Source: Actinomadura pelletieri DSM 43383
Lineage (GTDB): Bacteria; Actinomycetota; Actinomycetes; Streptosporangiales; Streptosporangiaceae
Reading direction: 5' to 3'
Length of the DNA: 64,000 bases
NCBI RefSeq assembly: GCF_003634705.1
Contig: NZ_RBWU01000002.1
Span: 1,401,357 to 1,465,356 of the forward strand
Shown here: positions 1 through 7,525 of the stretch, one piece after another
Layout of the letters: each line of letters starts with the position of its first letter
How positions within the stretch are numbered: position 1 is the first letter of the stretch
The notes under the pieces: generated by a model
Databases searched by the model: none
What the model was told of the DNA's origin: nothing
Seen by the model: only the letters and a program-made list of their open reading frames with translations
Program-made: the position numbers and the translations under genes

Positions 1-55
1 GGGCTTTCCCGGACAGCTTGTCGAGGTCGATCTCACCGCGGCGCTGCCTGACTGA
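1..55 (+). CDS. C-terminal end of an unidentified protein (partial)
   Basis: Reading from base 2, the sequence gives GFPGQLVEVDLTAALPD followed by a TGA at 53-55. The composition (hydrophobic/acidic alternation, GC-rich third positions) looks like the end of a real actinobacterial protein whose body lies upstream of the window. Only 17 codons are visible, so no family can be assigned. Confidence 0.4.
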   Translation, partial: GFPGQLVEVDLTAALPD

Positions 56-715
56 TTCTGAACGGCGGTATCGAACTGGGTAGCCCAGCTCTGGGCATCC
101 GCCGGACGCGGGGCTGCCTTCGACTGATTGACCAGGAATCCCGTCCGTACGCTGGCTTGGCCGAAGCCGGGAAGGTCGTCAGCGGAACGGGTATGGCTGC
201 CATCCGCCGCGCGGCTTGCGTAGGGTGAATGTTCTCGCATCGCCAGATCGACTGGCTGAATCTGAAACCGAAAACGTTGTCGGCGATTCCTGTTCTTTTG
301 GCTGAGGCTCTGCGCTCGCTGCTAGGACCTGGTAGGCGCGTGTGCGTCCGAGCCCGATGGCGCGGGCTGCGGTCTCGATACTGGCTTGTCAGAGGCGGTT
401 CGCCTGCAAGGTAAGCCAGATCGGCGCCAGCTCCCGTGTCGTGACGATCGACCTCCGCCGACTCCTTGGCATCGAACCGAGCTAGCCGGGCCGTCCAACG
501 AAGGTCCGGTTCCCGTCCGGGAGCCGGACGTTCCGTGTCGCGGATGCAAGGTAGGTCGCCGTGCCGATCTTCGCCGGGGACGGTCAGACCATGATCACGA
601 AATTGGTGATCGAACCAGGATGCCGCTCAGGCGTGCCCGATCCCAGTGACGAATGATGATCTGGGAAGGGGCTCTCAAGATCGCCCTACAGGGCTTTGGC
701 CTGGGGAAATGAGAG
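56..715. other. Gene-poor stretch with hairpins and a possible excisionase-like remnant
   Basis: No convincing gene is seen in these 660 bases. Codon use lacks the usual GC-rich third positions and the short frames do not resemble families I know. Visible structures are a hairpin with GCCCAG arms at 83-96 and an 11-bp hairpin with one G.U pair at 504-529. From ATG 357 to TAG 493 the plus strand reads a 45-residue peptide ending in RVVTIDLRRLLGIEPS, which resembles the C-terminal strand and helix of excisionase-type HTH domains. No matching N-terminal HTH is present in the same frame, so it may be a decayed remnant. Confidence 0.35.
672..715 (-). terminator. Hairpin terminator downstream of tRNA-Gly
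   Basis: An outer inverted repeat (CTCTCA 672-677 with TGAGAG 710-715) encloses an inner hairpin GCCCT/AGGGC (683-694). It lies directly after the 3' end of the minus-strand tRNA-Gly. No long U tract follows, as is common in actinobacteria. Confidence 0.5.
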
Positions 716-786
716 AGCGGGCGACGGGAATCGAACCCGCGTAGCCAGTTTGGAAGACTGGGGCTCTACCATTGAGCTACGCCCGC
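716..786 (-). tRNA. tRNA-Gly (anticodon TCC)
   Basis: On the minus strand the sequence starts GCGGGCG, has a D-arm with AATGGTA, an anticodon loop CTTCCAA giving anticodon TCC, a canonical GGTTCGATTCC T-arm, and a 3' acceptor strand CGCCCGC pairing with the 5' end. CCA is not encoded. It reads GGA codons. The gene stands alone, head to head with tRNA-Pro 140 bases away. Confidence 0.95.
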
Positions 787-888
787 GAGCGGATGGAGGG
801 CCTTGGCCCTCGATCGCCATCCCGTAGCGTACAGGGTTTTCGGGGGTGGACGTGTCGGTGGGGCGACACGCGCGGGGCTGATCGGGAC

Positions 889-894
889 TAGACT
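889..894 (+). promoter_or_regulatory. Probable -10 box of tRNA-Pro
   Basis: TAGACT matches the actinobacterial -10 consensus TANNNT and lies about 30 bases before the mature tRNA-Pro start. No good -35 hexamer is seen at 16-18 bases upstream. Confidence 0.4.
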
Positions 895-924
895 GCTCGC
901 GTCATCGTGTTCGGCGGTGGCGTG

Positions 925-998
925 CGGGCTGTAGCGCAGTTTGGTAGCGCACTGGCTTTGGGTGCCAGGGGTCGTGGGTTCAAATCCCGCCAGCCCGA
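925..998 (+). tRNA. tRNA-Pro (anticodon TGG)
   Basis: The 5' strand CGGGCTG pairs with CAGCCCG at 991-997, followed by discriminator A. The D-arm contains AGTTTGGTA and the anticodon loop TTTGGGT gives anticodon TGG. The T-arm is GGGTTCAAATCCC. CCA is not encoded. It ends 34 bases before the 3' end of the convergent alaS gene. Confidence 0.95.
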
Positions 999-1031
999 CC
1001 GGAGGCCGTCCCCGGCCGGGCCGCTCGGCGG

Positions 1032-3626
1032 TCAGTGTGAGGGCGCCAAGAGGGCGCGGGCCGCTGTCGCGGCGGTGTTGATCGCTTTCGGTAGGTTCCC
1101 GGGGTTGCGGCCGCCCGCGTTCGCGATGGGGCCCTTGCCGCCCGCGCCGCCGCCGACCTCGCGTGCGGCGGTGGTGAGGAGGTCGCGGGCCTGGACGTGC
1201 GGGCCACCGGCGGCGACCAGGATGGCCTTTCCGCCCGATTCCGTGCCGAGGATGACGATGCCGTCCTGGCCGCGGTGGGTGAGGATCGTGGTCGCGATCG
1301 TGCGGAGGTCGGTGGCGGTCATGTGGGGGACGGTGTCCGCTACGAGCCACCCGCCGGGAACCTGTTCCGCGTGAGAGGCGAGGCGGGTCGCGTGGGCGTT
1401 CAGTTGGGTTCGGTGCAGGGTCTCCAGGTGGCGTTGGGTTTCCGCGAGTGTCTCCAGGCGTTGCCGTAGGCGGTGTGGGGCCTCGTCCGGGGTGACGTGG
1501 AGGAGGGCCGCCAGTTCGGTGAGGAGGTCGCGCTGGTGGTCGTAGTGGCGGAGGGCGTCGGCGCCGATGAGGGCTTCGATGCGGCGCAGGCCCGTGCCGA
1601 TCGACTGTTCGCTCACGATGTGGACGGGGCCCGCCTGGGTGCCGTGGCCGACGTGGGTGCCGCCGCACAGTTCGCGGGACGCGTCGCCGATGTCCACGAC
1701 GCGAACGGTGTCGCCGTACTTCTCGCCGAACAGGGTGAGTGCGCCCGCCTCTTCCGCTTCGGTGCGGCTCGTTTCCCAGACGCGGACTTCCGGGTCGTCG
1801 AGGAGGTAGTCGTTGACCAGGGTCTGGACGACGGCGGTGTCGACGGGGGAGAAGTGCGCGAAGTCGAAGCGGAGGCGGCCCGGTTCGACGCGTGAGCCGC
1901 GTTGGGTCGCGTGGTCGCCGAGGAGCCGGCGCAGCATCGCGTGGAGGACGTGGGTGGCGCTGTGCGAGCGGGCGGTCGCCGCGCGGCGGTCGGCGTCCAC
2001 GATCGCCTCCGCGTCGCCGGGGCGTGCCTCGCCGTCCAGGACGCGGGCCGTGTGGACGTGCAGGCCGTCGAGGCCGAGGCGGGTGTCGAGGACCTGGAGT
2101 GTCGCGTCGGACGTGCGGAGCGTGCCGGTGTCGCCGACCTGGCCGCCCGACTCCGCGTAGAACGGGGTGCGGGAGAGGACCACCTCGATTTCCATGCCTT
2201 CGGTGACGTCTGGGAGGGGGCCGTCGGGGCCGAGGATCGTGAGGATGGTCGTTTCCGTGGTTGTCGTGGAGTGGCCGACGAAGTCGGTGGGGCCGTGTTC
2301 GGCGGTGATGCGGCGGTAGGTGTCCTGGCGTGCGATTGTGTTGTTCTTGTGGCCTCGGCTCGTGTGTTGTGCCTGGAGACGTTGTTTTTCGAGGAGTTCC
2401 GCGAATTCGTTCTCGTCGACTGTGAGGCCGGCTGAACGTGCGGCGTCGATGGTCAGGTCGATGGGGAAGCCATAGGTGTCGTGCAGGACGAATGCGGTGT
2501 GGCCGGAAAGGGTTGTGGTTGTTTTCTCGATGGCGGATTCGAGGAGTTGGGAGCCCTGGCGGAGCGTTCGCTCGAAGCTCTGTTCTTCCGCTGTGACCAC
2601 CTGCTGGATCAGGTCGGCGTGGTGGGTCAGTTCGGGCCAGGTTGGGCCCTGGTTCTCGATGACCGTCGAGGTCAAGGGTGCTAGGACGAGGTCGTCCATG
2701 CCGAGCTTGCGTGCGTGGCGGATGGCGCGGCGCATCAGGCGGCGCAGCACGTAGCCTCTGCCGTCGCGGGAGGGGAGGACGCCGTCGGCGATGAGGAACG
2801 CGATCGATCGCGCGTGTTCCGTGACGATGCGGGTGGACGTGTCGTCGCGGCCCGCCATTTCGCGGACGAGCCGGAACGTGGGCGCCAGGAGGTCGGTTTC
2901 GCATTCGGTGTCGACGTTCTGGAGGATCGCCGCGAGGCGTCCCAGACCCAGGCCCGTGTCAATGTTCCGTGCGGGCAGTTCGCCGAGAATGGGATATTCG
3001 TCTTTTCCCGGACCCTCTCCGCGGAGGTTCTGCATGAAGACGAGGTTCCACAGTTCTTGGTAGCGTTCGCCGTCGACCGCGGGTCCGCCTTCGCGTCCGA
3101 AGGACGGTCCCCGGTCGTAGTGGATTTCGGACGACGGTCCGCACGGCCCGGGAACTCCCATCGACCAGTAGTTGTCCTCCATGCCGAGGCGCTGGATCCG
3201 TTCGGAGGGGACGCCGATGCGTTTCCAGAGCCCCACGGACTCGTCGTCGTCCACATATACGGTGATCCACAGGCGTTCGGGTTCGAGGTTGTAGTGGCGG
3301 GTGAGAAGCTCCCACGCCCAGGCGATCGCGTCCGCCTTGAAGTAGTCGCCGAAGGAGAAGTTGCCGAGCATCTCGAAGAACGTGGAGTGGCGCGTGGTGC
3401 GGCCCACGTTCTCGATGTCGGACGTCCGCGCGCACTTCTGTACGGACACCGCGCGTGAATGGTCGGGCTTCGTCTCGCCGAGGAAGTAGGGCTTGAACTG
3501 GTTCATGCCCGCGTTCGTCAGCAGCAGCGTGGGATCGGACGGAATGAGCGGGCTGGACGGCACGACCCGATGGTCGCGTTGTTGAAAGAAGTCCAGAAAC
3601 GTCGAACGAATGTCAGTCGAACGCAT
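1032..3626 (-). CDS. alaS: Alanyl-tRNA synthetase
   Basis: This class II aminoacyl-tRNA synthetase charges tRNA-Ala in the cytoplasm. The 864-residue length is usual for bacterial AlaRS. The N-terminal catalytic domain has motif 2 (RTTRHSTFFEMLGNFSFGDYF region, about 77-96) and motif 3 (GRGYVLRRLMRRAIRH, 289-304). The editing domain carries the zinc/active-site motifs HSATH (555-559) and CGGTH (654-658). The C-Ala domain ends in a Gly-rich GGGAGGKGPIANAGGR segment. The start is ATG 3626 with GTGAGG about 7 bases upstream. The gene is solitary, flanked by tRNA genes rather than by the ruvX-type neighbours often seen in actinobacteria, so a second alaS elsewhere is possible. The C-terminal third is unusually rich in His and Thr. 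Its leader forms a long hairpin (see 3636-3736). Confidence 0.95.
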   Translation of the reverse strand: MRSTDIRSTFLDFFQQRDHRVVPSSPLIPSDPTLLLTNAGMNQFKPYFLGETKPDHSRAVSVQKCARTSDIENVGRTTRHSTFFEMLGNFSFGDYFKADAIAWAWELLTRHYNLEPERLWITVYVDDDESVGLWKRIGVPSERIQRLGMEDNYWSMGVPGPCGPSSEIHYDRGPSFGREGGPAVDGERYQELWNLVFMQNLRGEGPGKDEYPILGELPARNIDTGLGLGRLAAILQNVDTECETDLLAPTFRLVREMAGRDDTSTRIVTEHARSIAFLIADGVLPSRDGRGYVLRRLMRRAIRHARKLGMDDLVLAPLTSTVIENQGPTWPELTHHADLIQQVVTAEEQSFERTLRQGSQLLESAIEKTTTTLSGHTAFVLHDTYGFPIDLTIDAARSAGLTVDENEFAELLEKQRLQAQHTSRGHKNNTIARQDTYRRITAEHGPTDFVGHSTTTTETTILTILGPDGPLPDVTEGMEIEVVLSRTPFYAESGGQVGDTGTLRTSDATLQVLDTRLGLDGLHVHTARVLDGEARPGDAEAIVDADRRAATARSHSATHVLHAMLRRLLGDHATQRGSRVEPGRLRFDFAHFSPVDTAVVQTLVNDYLLDDPEVRVWETSRTEAEEAGALTLFGEKYGDTVRVVDIGDASRELCGGTHVGHGTQAGPVHIVSEQSIGTGLRRIEALIGADALRHYDHQRDLLTELAALLHVTPDEAPHRLRQRLETLAETQRHLETLHRTQLNAHATRLASHAEQVPGGWLVADTVPHMTATDLRTIATTILTHRGQDGIVILGTESGGKAILVAAGGPHVQARDLLTTAAREVGGGAGGKGPIANAGGRNPGNLPKAINTAATAARALLAPSH

Positions 3627-3635
3627 GGAACGGCC

Positions 3636-3736
3636 TCACGAGGTCGATGGGATGACGGCGCACACCGCCGAGCCGGGCCGGGCACGACTGCTCGTTCCCC
3701 AGCTCGGCGCGGCTAGCTCGCCGTCCCACCTCGTGA
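3636..3736 (-). promoter_or_regulatory. Long imperfect hairpin in the alaS leader, overlapping the ribosome binding site
   Basis: The arms TCACGAGGT (3636-3644) and ACCTCGTGA (3728-3736) are a perfect 9-bp inverted repeat. Inside it, GGGA, CGGCG and CGCCGAGC blocks also find complements in matching order, giving roughly 26 paired bases. On the alaS mRNA the distal arm covers part of the GTGAGG Shine-Dalgarno sequence (3634-3639). The structure lies within the leader predicted from the -10 box at 3752-3757. Translational or AlaRS-mediated control is an inference. Confidence 0.6.
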
Positions 3737-3751
3737 AGGTCCATCACCGCC

Positions 3752-3757
3752 AAGCTA
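3752..3757 (-). promoter_or_regulatory. Probable alaS -10 box
   Basis: TAGCTT on the minus strand fits TANNNT. It would place the transcription start near 3745, so the leader is about 120 bases and contains the hairpin. The -35 region is weak. Confidence 0.35.
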
Positions 3758-3816
3758 CCGCGCAGGGCGGCGGATGGCACACGGAATTCCTGTCGCCCTC
3801 GGGCGGGCCGGGTCTC

Positions 3817-3822
3817 TAGGGT
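3817..3822 (+). promoter_or_regulatory. Probable -10 box for a leaderless transcript of the 3831 gene
   Basis: TAGGGT ends 8 bases before the GTG at 3831 and no Shine-Dalgarno sequence precedes that start. This arrangement is typical of actinobacterial leaderless mRNAs. Confidence 0.4.
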
Positions 3823-3830
3823 GAGCCCAC

Positions 3831-4280
3831 GTGTACGCCTATGTGGGTCCTGCGGAGCTGCTTGACCAGGTGCGTCCCGGGGCGGAGGGGGAACCGGTCA
3901 CGTCGGCGGCGGACGTCGAACGGCTTCGCCGTGACGAGCCGTTCACCTATGTCGTGGCGCTCGACGGCACGCTCCGCATCGCCCCGCGCCGCAGCGAGCA
4001 CGTCGTGTGCGCCGGCGGGCGGCACGTCCTGGCCGCCGGGGAGATCACCTTTCACGGCGCGGTCGTCACCGAAGTCAGCAACCAGTCGACCGGGTACTGT
4101 CCCGGCGAGAAATCCTGGGCCGCGGTCGCGGACGCGCTCGACCGCGCGGGCCTGGAAAGACCGGACGGCTTCACCCACGTGTTCGTTTTCCGGCATTGCC
4201 CCGGGTGCGGGGAACTCAACGTCGTGAAGGACGCCTACTACGTCTGCGTCTTCTGCGACTCAGATCTTGCGCCCGGGTGA
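3831..4280 (+). CDS. Hypothetical protein with C-terminal zinc ribbon
   Basis: The 149-residue protein starts at GTG with no ribosome binding site, directly after a -10-like TAGGGT. Residues 1-110 form an uncharacterised alpha/beta region with a conserved-looking EVSNQSTGYCPGEKSW segment. Residues 122-145 contain CPGCG and CVFCD, a four-cysteine zinc ribbon. I recall similar proteins from streptomycetes annotated only as hypothetical. No signal peptide or membrane segment is seen, so it is probably cytoplasmic. It is divergent from alaS and convergent with the HxlR gene 22 bases downstream. Function is unknown. Confidence 0.7.
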   Translation: MYAYVGPAELLDQVRPGAEGEPVTSAADVERLRRDEPFTYVVALDGTLRIAPRRSEHVVCAGGRHVLAAGEITFHGAVVTEVSNQSTGYCPGEKSWAAVADALDRAGLERPDGFTHVFVFRHCPGCGELNVVKDAYYVCVFCDSDLAPG

Positions 4281-4302
4281 GCGAGAAACCTCCCCGTAAG
4301 GA

Positions 4303-4689
4303 TCAGGAGGTCTTCTTCAGACCCTCCAGTTCGGCGGCGTGGGAGTCGTACTCGGCGCGGGCGGCGTCGATCGCGTCGATATGAGACTCGGCCCACGCGA
4401 CAAAGGTGTTGGCCGCCTCCATGAGCGTCTCGCCCATCGGGGTGAGTGAATATTCGACGCGCGGCGGCATCACCGGATAGACGGTGCGAGTGACGATTCC
4501 GTCGCGTTCCAGCCCGCGCAGTGTGACGGTGAGCATACGTTGGCTGATCCCGTCGATGTCGCGCTTGAGTTCGGTGAATCTCTTGGTGCGCTCACCCAAC
4601 ATCGCGATGACCATCAACGACCATTTGTCGCCGATCCGGTCGAGGACCTCGCGGGCCCGGCAACTCGCCGAGTGCGGGTGCAGTCCCAT
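4303..4689 (-). CDS. HxlR-family transcriptional regulator
   Basis: The protein is a 128-residue winged-helix regulator of the HxlR type. The family hallmark is present: a Cys near the N-terminus (SCRAREVLDRIGDKWSLMVI), then GERTKRFTELKRDIDGISQRMLT (recognition helix region) and the wing RTVYPVMPPRVEYSLTPMG. I chose ATG 4689 because GGAGAG lies 6 bases upstream; a start at 4758 would add 23 residues without family similarity. It is divergent from the YceI gene, and two inverted repeats lie between them. The family often senses electrophiles or oxidants and controls the adjacent divergent gene; that role here is inferred. Confidence 0.85.
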   Translation of the reverse strand: MGLHPHSASCRAREVLDRIGDKWSLMVIAMLGERTKRFTELKRDIDGISQRMLTVTLRGLERDGIVTRTVYPVMPPRVEYSLTPMGETLMEAANTFVAWAESHIDAIDAARAEYDSHAAELEGLKKTS

Positions 4690-4763
4690 GGTTCTCTCCA
4701 GGTGACCAGGGCAGGAAAAAGTGCCTTCTTGTGCCGACTTCGAGGGTGTCCGCACCATGGAGA

Positions 4764-4797
4764 CGGTTCCGATCAGGAACCGCCTTACCGTTCGTAA
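4764..4797. promoter_or_regulatory. Two candidate HxlR operators between hxlR-like and yceI-like genes
   Basis: CGGTTCC (4764-4770) and GGAACCG (4776-4782) form a perfect 7-bp inverted repeat with a 5-base spacer. Directly beside it, TTAC-N5-GTAA (4785-4797) matches the style of HxlR-family sites. Both lie just upstream of the yceI start. Confidence 0.5.
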
Positions 4798-4821
4798 CCC
4801 TTCACCGCCCTAGGAGACACG

Positions 4822-5400
4822 ATGACGACCGAGCTTGTCGAGATCCCCGGTTACGTCGCGGGCACCTGGACGATCGACCCCGTCCACTCCGGTGTCGGCT
4901 TCACGATCAGGCATCTCATGGTCAGCAAGGTGCGCGGCCGCTTCGGGACGTTCGAGGGGACCGTCGTGACCGGCGCCGATCCGTTGGAGTCGTCGGTGAC
5001 CGCGTCCATCGACCTGGCCTCGATCGACACCGGTAACGCCCAGCGTGACGAGCACGTCAGGGCCGCCGACTTCCTTGATGTCGCCACGTACCCCGCCATG
5101 ACGTATCGCTCCACCGGCGTTCGTCGCGAAGGCGGCGACCACGTCTTGGACGGCGAGTTGACGCTGCGCGGGACGACCAGGCAGGTTCCGCTGAAGCTGG
5201 AGGTCGAGGGGTTCGGCCCGGACCCGTTCCGGCAGGACGACCCGTTCAAGGGCGCCCGAGCCGGGTTCACCGCCACCGGGGAGATCAACCGGCTGGACTT
5301 CGGGGTCGGGGACCGCGCCACCATCCCGGGCGGCGCGCTGGGGCTGGGGGAGAAGGTCGAGATCGTCCTGGAGATCCAGGCCGTGCTGCGCGCCGACTGA
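4822..5400 (+). CDS. YceI-family lipid-binding-like protein
   Basis: The 192-residue protein shows the YceI lipocalin-like fold signature: the opening GTWTIDPVHSGVGFTIRHLMVSKVRGRFGTFEG pattern (residues 13-45), then DEHVRAADFLDVATYPAMTY, and the final beta hairpins with GEINRLDFGV. Family members bind polyisoprenoid-like lipids. There is no signal peptide, as is usual for actinobacterial copies with the GTW start. The ATG has AGGAG 6 bases upstream. It is divergent from an HxlR regulator, a frequent pairing that suggests HxlR-controlled stress expression. Confidence 0.88.
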   Translation: MTTELVEIPGYVAGTWTIDPVHSGVGFTIRHLMVSKVRGRFGTFEGTVVTGADPLESSVTASIDLASIDTGNAQRDEHVRAADFLDVATYPAMTYRSTGVRREGGDHVLDGELTLRGTTRQVPLKLEVEGFGPDPFRQDDPFKGARAGFTATGEINRLDFGVGDRATIPGGALGLGEKVEIVLEIQAVLRAD

Positions 5401-5420
5401 CCCCATGAGCGCAAAGGGGA

Positions 5421-5455
5421 GGGCCCCTGACCGGCGTCCGGTTGGTCAGGGGCCC
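5421..5455. terminator. Bidirectional terminator between yceI-like and chitinase genes
   Basis: GGGCCCCTGACC (5421-5432) pairs perfectly with GGTCAGGGGCCC (5444-5455) around an 11-base loop. It sits between two convergent genes. Confidence 0.75.
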
Positions 5456-5504
5456 GATGTCTCGGCTGTCTGAAGGGGCTGGGAGGGTCCCCTCTGCGAA
5501 CAGC

Positions 5505-7331
5505 TCAGCCGAGACCGTTCTTGATGGCGGAGATGAGCTCACCGTTGGCGGTGTCGCCGCTGAGCTCCCAGAAGAAGGTGCCGCCGAGACCCTCGGAAGC
5601 GGCCCACTTCACCTTTCCGCCGATGGTGGCCGGCGTGTCGTAGCTCCACCACTGGTTTCCGCAGTGCGCGTAGGCGGTACCGGCGATGGTGCCGTTCGAC
5701 GGGCACCTGCCCTTGAGGTCCTTGTAGTCCTCGATGCCCTGCTCGTACTTGCCGGGCGCCGGGCCGGTGGCGGTGCCGCCGGGCTCCTTCTGGGTGACAC
5801 CCGTCCAGCCGCGGCCGTAGAAGCCGAGGCCCATCACCAGCTTGTCGCCGGGGACGCCGAGCTTCTTCAGCTTGGCGATGGTGTCCGCCGTGTTGAAGCC
5901 CTCGTGCGGGATGTTCGGGTAGGACGTGAGCGGCGAGTGCGGCGCCGTCGGGCCCTTGGCGTCCCAGGCCCCGAAGTAGTCGTACGTCATCGGCAGGTAG
6001 TAGTCGACGTACTGCGACGCGCCCTTGTAGTCGGTCTTGTCGATCTTGCCGCCCTCGCTGGCGTCGGCGGTGATCGCCGCCGTCACGAGGTTGTCGTTAC
6101 CGAACTTGGCCCGCAGTGCGGACAGCAGCTTCTTGAACGCGTCCGGCCCGCTCTCGTCGCAGGTGAGACCGCAGGCGTTCGGGTATTCCCAGTCGATGTC
6201 GATGCCGTCGAACACGTCCGCCCAGCGCGAGTCCTCGACCAGCTTGTAGCAGGAGTCGGCGAACGCGGCGGGGTTCTGCGCGGCCTGGCCGAAGCCGCCG
6301 GACCAGGTCCAGCCGCCGAACGACCACAGCACCTTCAGATTCGGGTGCTTCTTCTTCAGCTTGCGCAGCTGGTTGAAGTTACCGCGCAGCGGCTGGTCCC
6401 AGGTGTCGGCGACACCGTCGACGCTCTGGTCGGCGCCGTAGGCCTTCTCGTAGTCGGCGTACCCGTCGCCGATGGTGCACCGGCCGCCCTGGACGTTGCC
6501 GAACGCGTAGTTGATGTGCGTCAGCTTGCTGGCGGAACCGCTCGTCTCGATGTTCTTGACGTGGTAGTTCCGTCCGTAGACGCCCCAGTTGGTGAAGTAA
6601 CCGATGACCATGTCGCCGGCGCCGGATCCGTCGCCGTCGGGGGTGGTCACGGAAAGCGTCTGGGACGCGGGGGAGCTGTTCCCGGCGGCGTCGTGCGCCT
6701 TGACCGTGAACGTGTAGGCGGTCTTGGCGGCAAGTCCGGTAATGGTGGCGCTGGTGCCCGTCACGGACGCGGCCTTGGTGGTGCCGCGGTAGACGTCGTA
6801 GCCGGTGACGGCGACGTTGTCGGTTGACGCGTTCCAGGCCAGGGAGACGGTCGTGGGAGTCGTGCCCGTGGCGCGCAGACCGCTGGGAGCGGTGGGAGCT
6901 TCGGCGTCGTCGCCGGGGCCGCTGCCGCCGTCGCAGGACGCGCCGTTGATCTTGCAGGTGGTGAAGAAGCCGGAACCGGTTCCGTTGAACCCGAAGCTGG
7001 TCTTGTTACCGGCGGCGAGGTTGCCGTTCCAGGTCGGGTTGGTGAACGTGTACACGTTCCCGGAAACGGTCTGGCTGGCGTTCCACACCGAGCTGATCGA
7101 CGTCCCGGACGGCAGCTCCGCTTCGAGCTTCCACCCGCTCAGGGGTGCGTCCGTGCCGTTGGTGATGGTGCACGTGCCTCCGAAGCCGCTGCCCCAGTCC
7201 TGGGTTTTCGTACATTCGGCCGTGACCGTCCCGGCCGACGACGCCGGCGGCGCCGCCAGAAGGGCGGTGGCGGCCGCCAGGGTTGCTGCGCCGGCGAGTG
7301 TGATGACTCGCCGTCCGCCCTGTCGTGACAT
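5505..7331 (-). CDS. Secreted GH18 chitinase with CBM2-like and fibronectin III domains
   Basis: This exported endochitinase hydrolyses beta-1,4-GlcNAc polymers. Domains in order: signal peptide (1-33, arginines then an Ala-rich core ending SSAG), CBM2-like carbohydrate-binding module (about 34-130, disulfide cysteines at both ends, conserved Trp residues), acidic/Gly linker, fibronectin type III domain (about 145-230), and GH18 TIM barrel (240-608). The catalytic DxxDxDxE is DGIDIDWE with Glu 382 as acid/base. The architecture resembles Streptomyces family 18 chitinases. Start ATG 7331 has GGAG 5 bases upstream. A good promoter (7410-7438) and a perfect palindrome at +1 (7376-7404) indicate repressor control. 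Confidence 0.93.
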   Translation of the reverse strand: MSRQGGRRVITLAGAATLAAATALLAAPPASSAGTVTAECTKTQDWGSGFGGTCTITNGTDAPLSGWKLEAELPSGTSISSVWNASQTVSGNVYTFTNPTWNGNLAAGNKTSFGFNGTGSGFFTTCKINGASCDGGSGPGDDAEAPTAPSGLRATGTTPTTVSLAWNASTDNVAVTGYDVYRGTTKAASVTGTSATITGLAAKTAYTFTVKAHDAAGNSSPASQTLSVTTPDGDGSGAGDMVIGYFTNWGVYGRNYHVKNIETSGSASKLTHINYAFGNVQGGRCTIGDGYADYEKAYGADQSVDGVADTWDQPLRGNFNQLRKLKKKHPNLKVLWSFGGWTWSGGFGQAAQNPAAFADSCYKLVEDSRWADVFDGIDIDWEYPNACGLTCDESGPDAFKKLLSALRAKFGNDNLVTAAITADASEGGKIDKTDYKGASQYVDYYLPMTYDYFGAWDAKGPTAPHSPLTSYPNIPHEGFNTADTIAKLKKLGVPGDKLVMGLGFYGRGWTGVTQKEPGGTATGPAPGKYEQGIEDYKDLKGRCPSNGTIAGTAYAHCGNQWWSYDTPATIGGKVKWAASEGLGGTFFWELSGDTANGELISAIKNGLG

Positions 7332-7375
7332 GATTCTCCGTTCGTTCGGCCCCCGAGCAAACAGGAATCCCCGCT

Positions 7376-7404
7376 CAATTCTTAGGAAACTTTCCTAAGA
7401 ATTG
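7376..7404. promoter_or_regulatory. Perfect 29-bp palindrome at the chitinase transcription start
   Basis: Two 14-base arms (CAATTCTTAGGAAA and its exact reverse complement) flank a single central C. It begins 6 bases after the -10 box and so covers about +1 to +28. The core GAAACTTTC resembles sites reported for sugar-responsive ROK/LacI-type regulators of streptomycetes. It differs from the DasR box. The cognate regulator is not identifiable in the window. Confidence 0.8.
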
Positions 7405-7409
7405 GGTGG

Positions 7410-7438
7410 ATCGTAACCGGGTGGAACGATGCCTTCAA
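7410..7438 (-). promoter_or_regulatory. Chitinase promoter
   Basis: On the minus strand, -35 TTGAAG (7433-7438) and -10 TACGAT (7410-7415) are separated by exactly 17 bases. This is a near-consensus vegetative promoter whose start point falls inside the palindrome. Confidence 0.7.
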
Positions 7439-7525
7439 GAGCCGGCGAGGGGGTCCGAGCGTACCGGCGCCGGTGGTCTATTCGGCTGCCTGCACACATA
7501 CGGGACGGCAGGGGCGAAATAAATT

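Noticed and set aside
1902..2435. Long plus-strand frames opposite alaS, and similar long antisense frames opposite rne, valS, tex and others.
   Set aside because: At this GC content antisense frames stay open by chance. The opposite strand encodes well-known proteins with complete motifs.
3636..3745. AGGTGGGACGGCG in the alaS leader resembles the T-box motif GGTGGNACCGCG.
   Set aside because: It has a mismatch in the ACCGCG core, its bulge base would not pair with the A discriminator of tRNA-Ala, and the predicted leader is too short for Stem I with a specifier loop.
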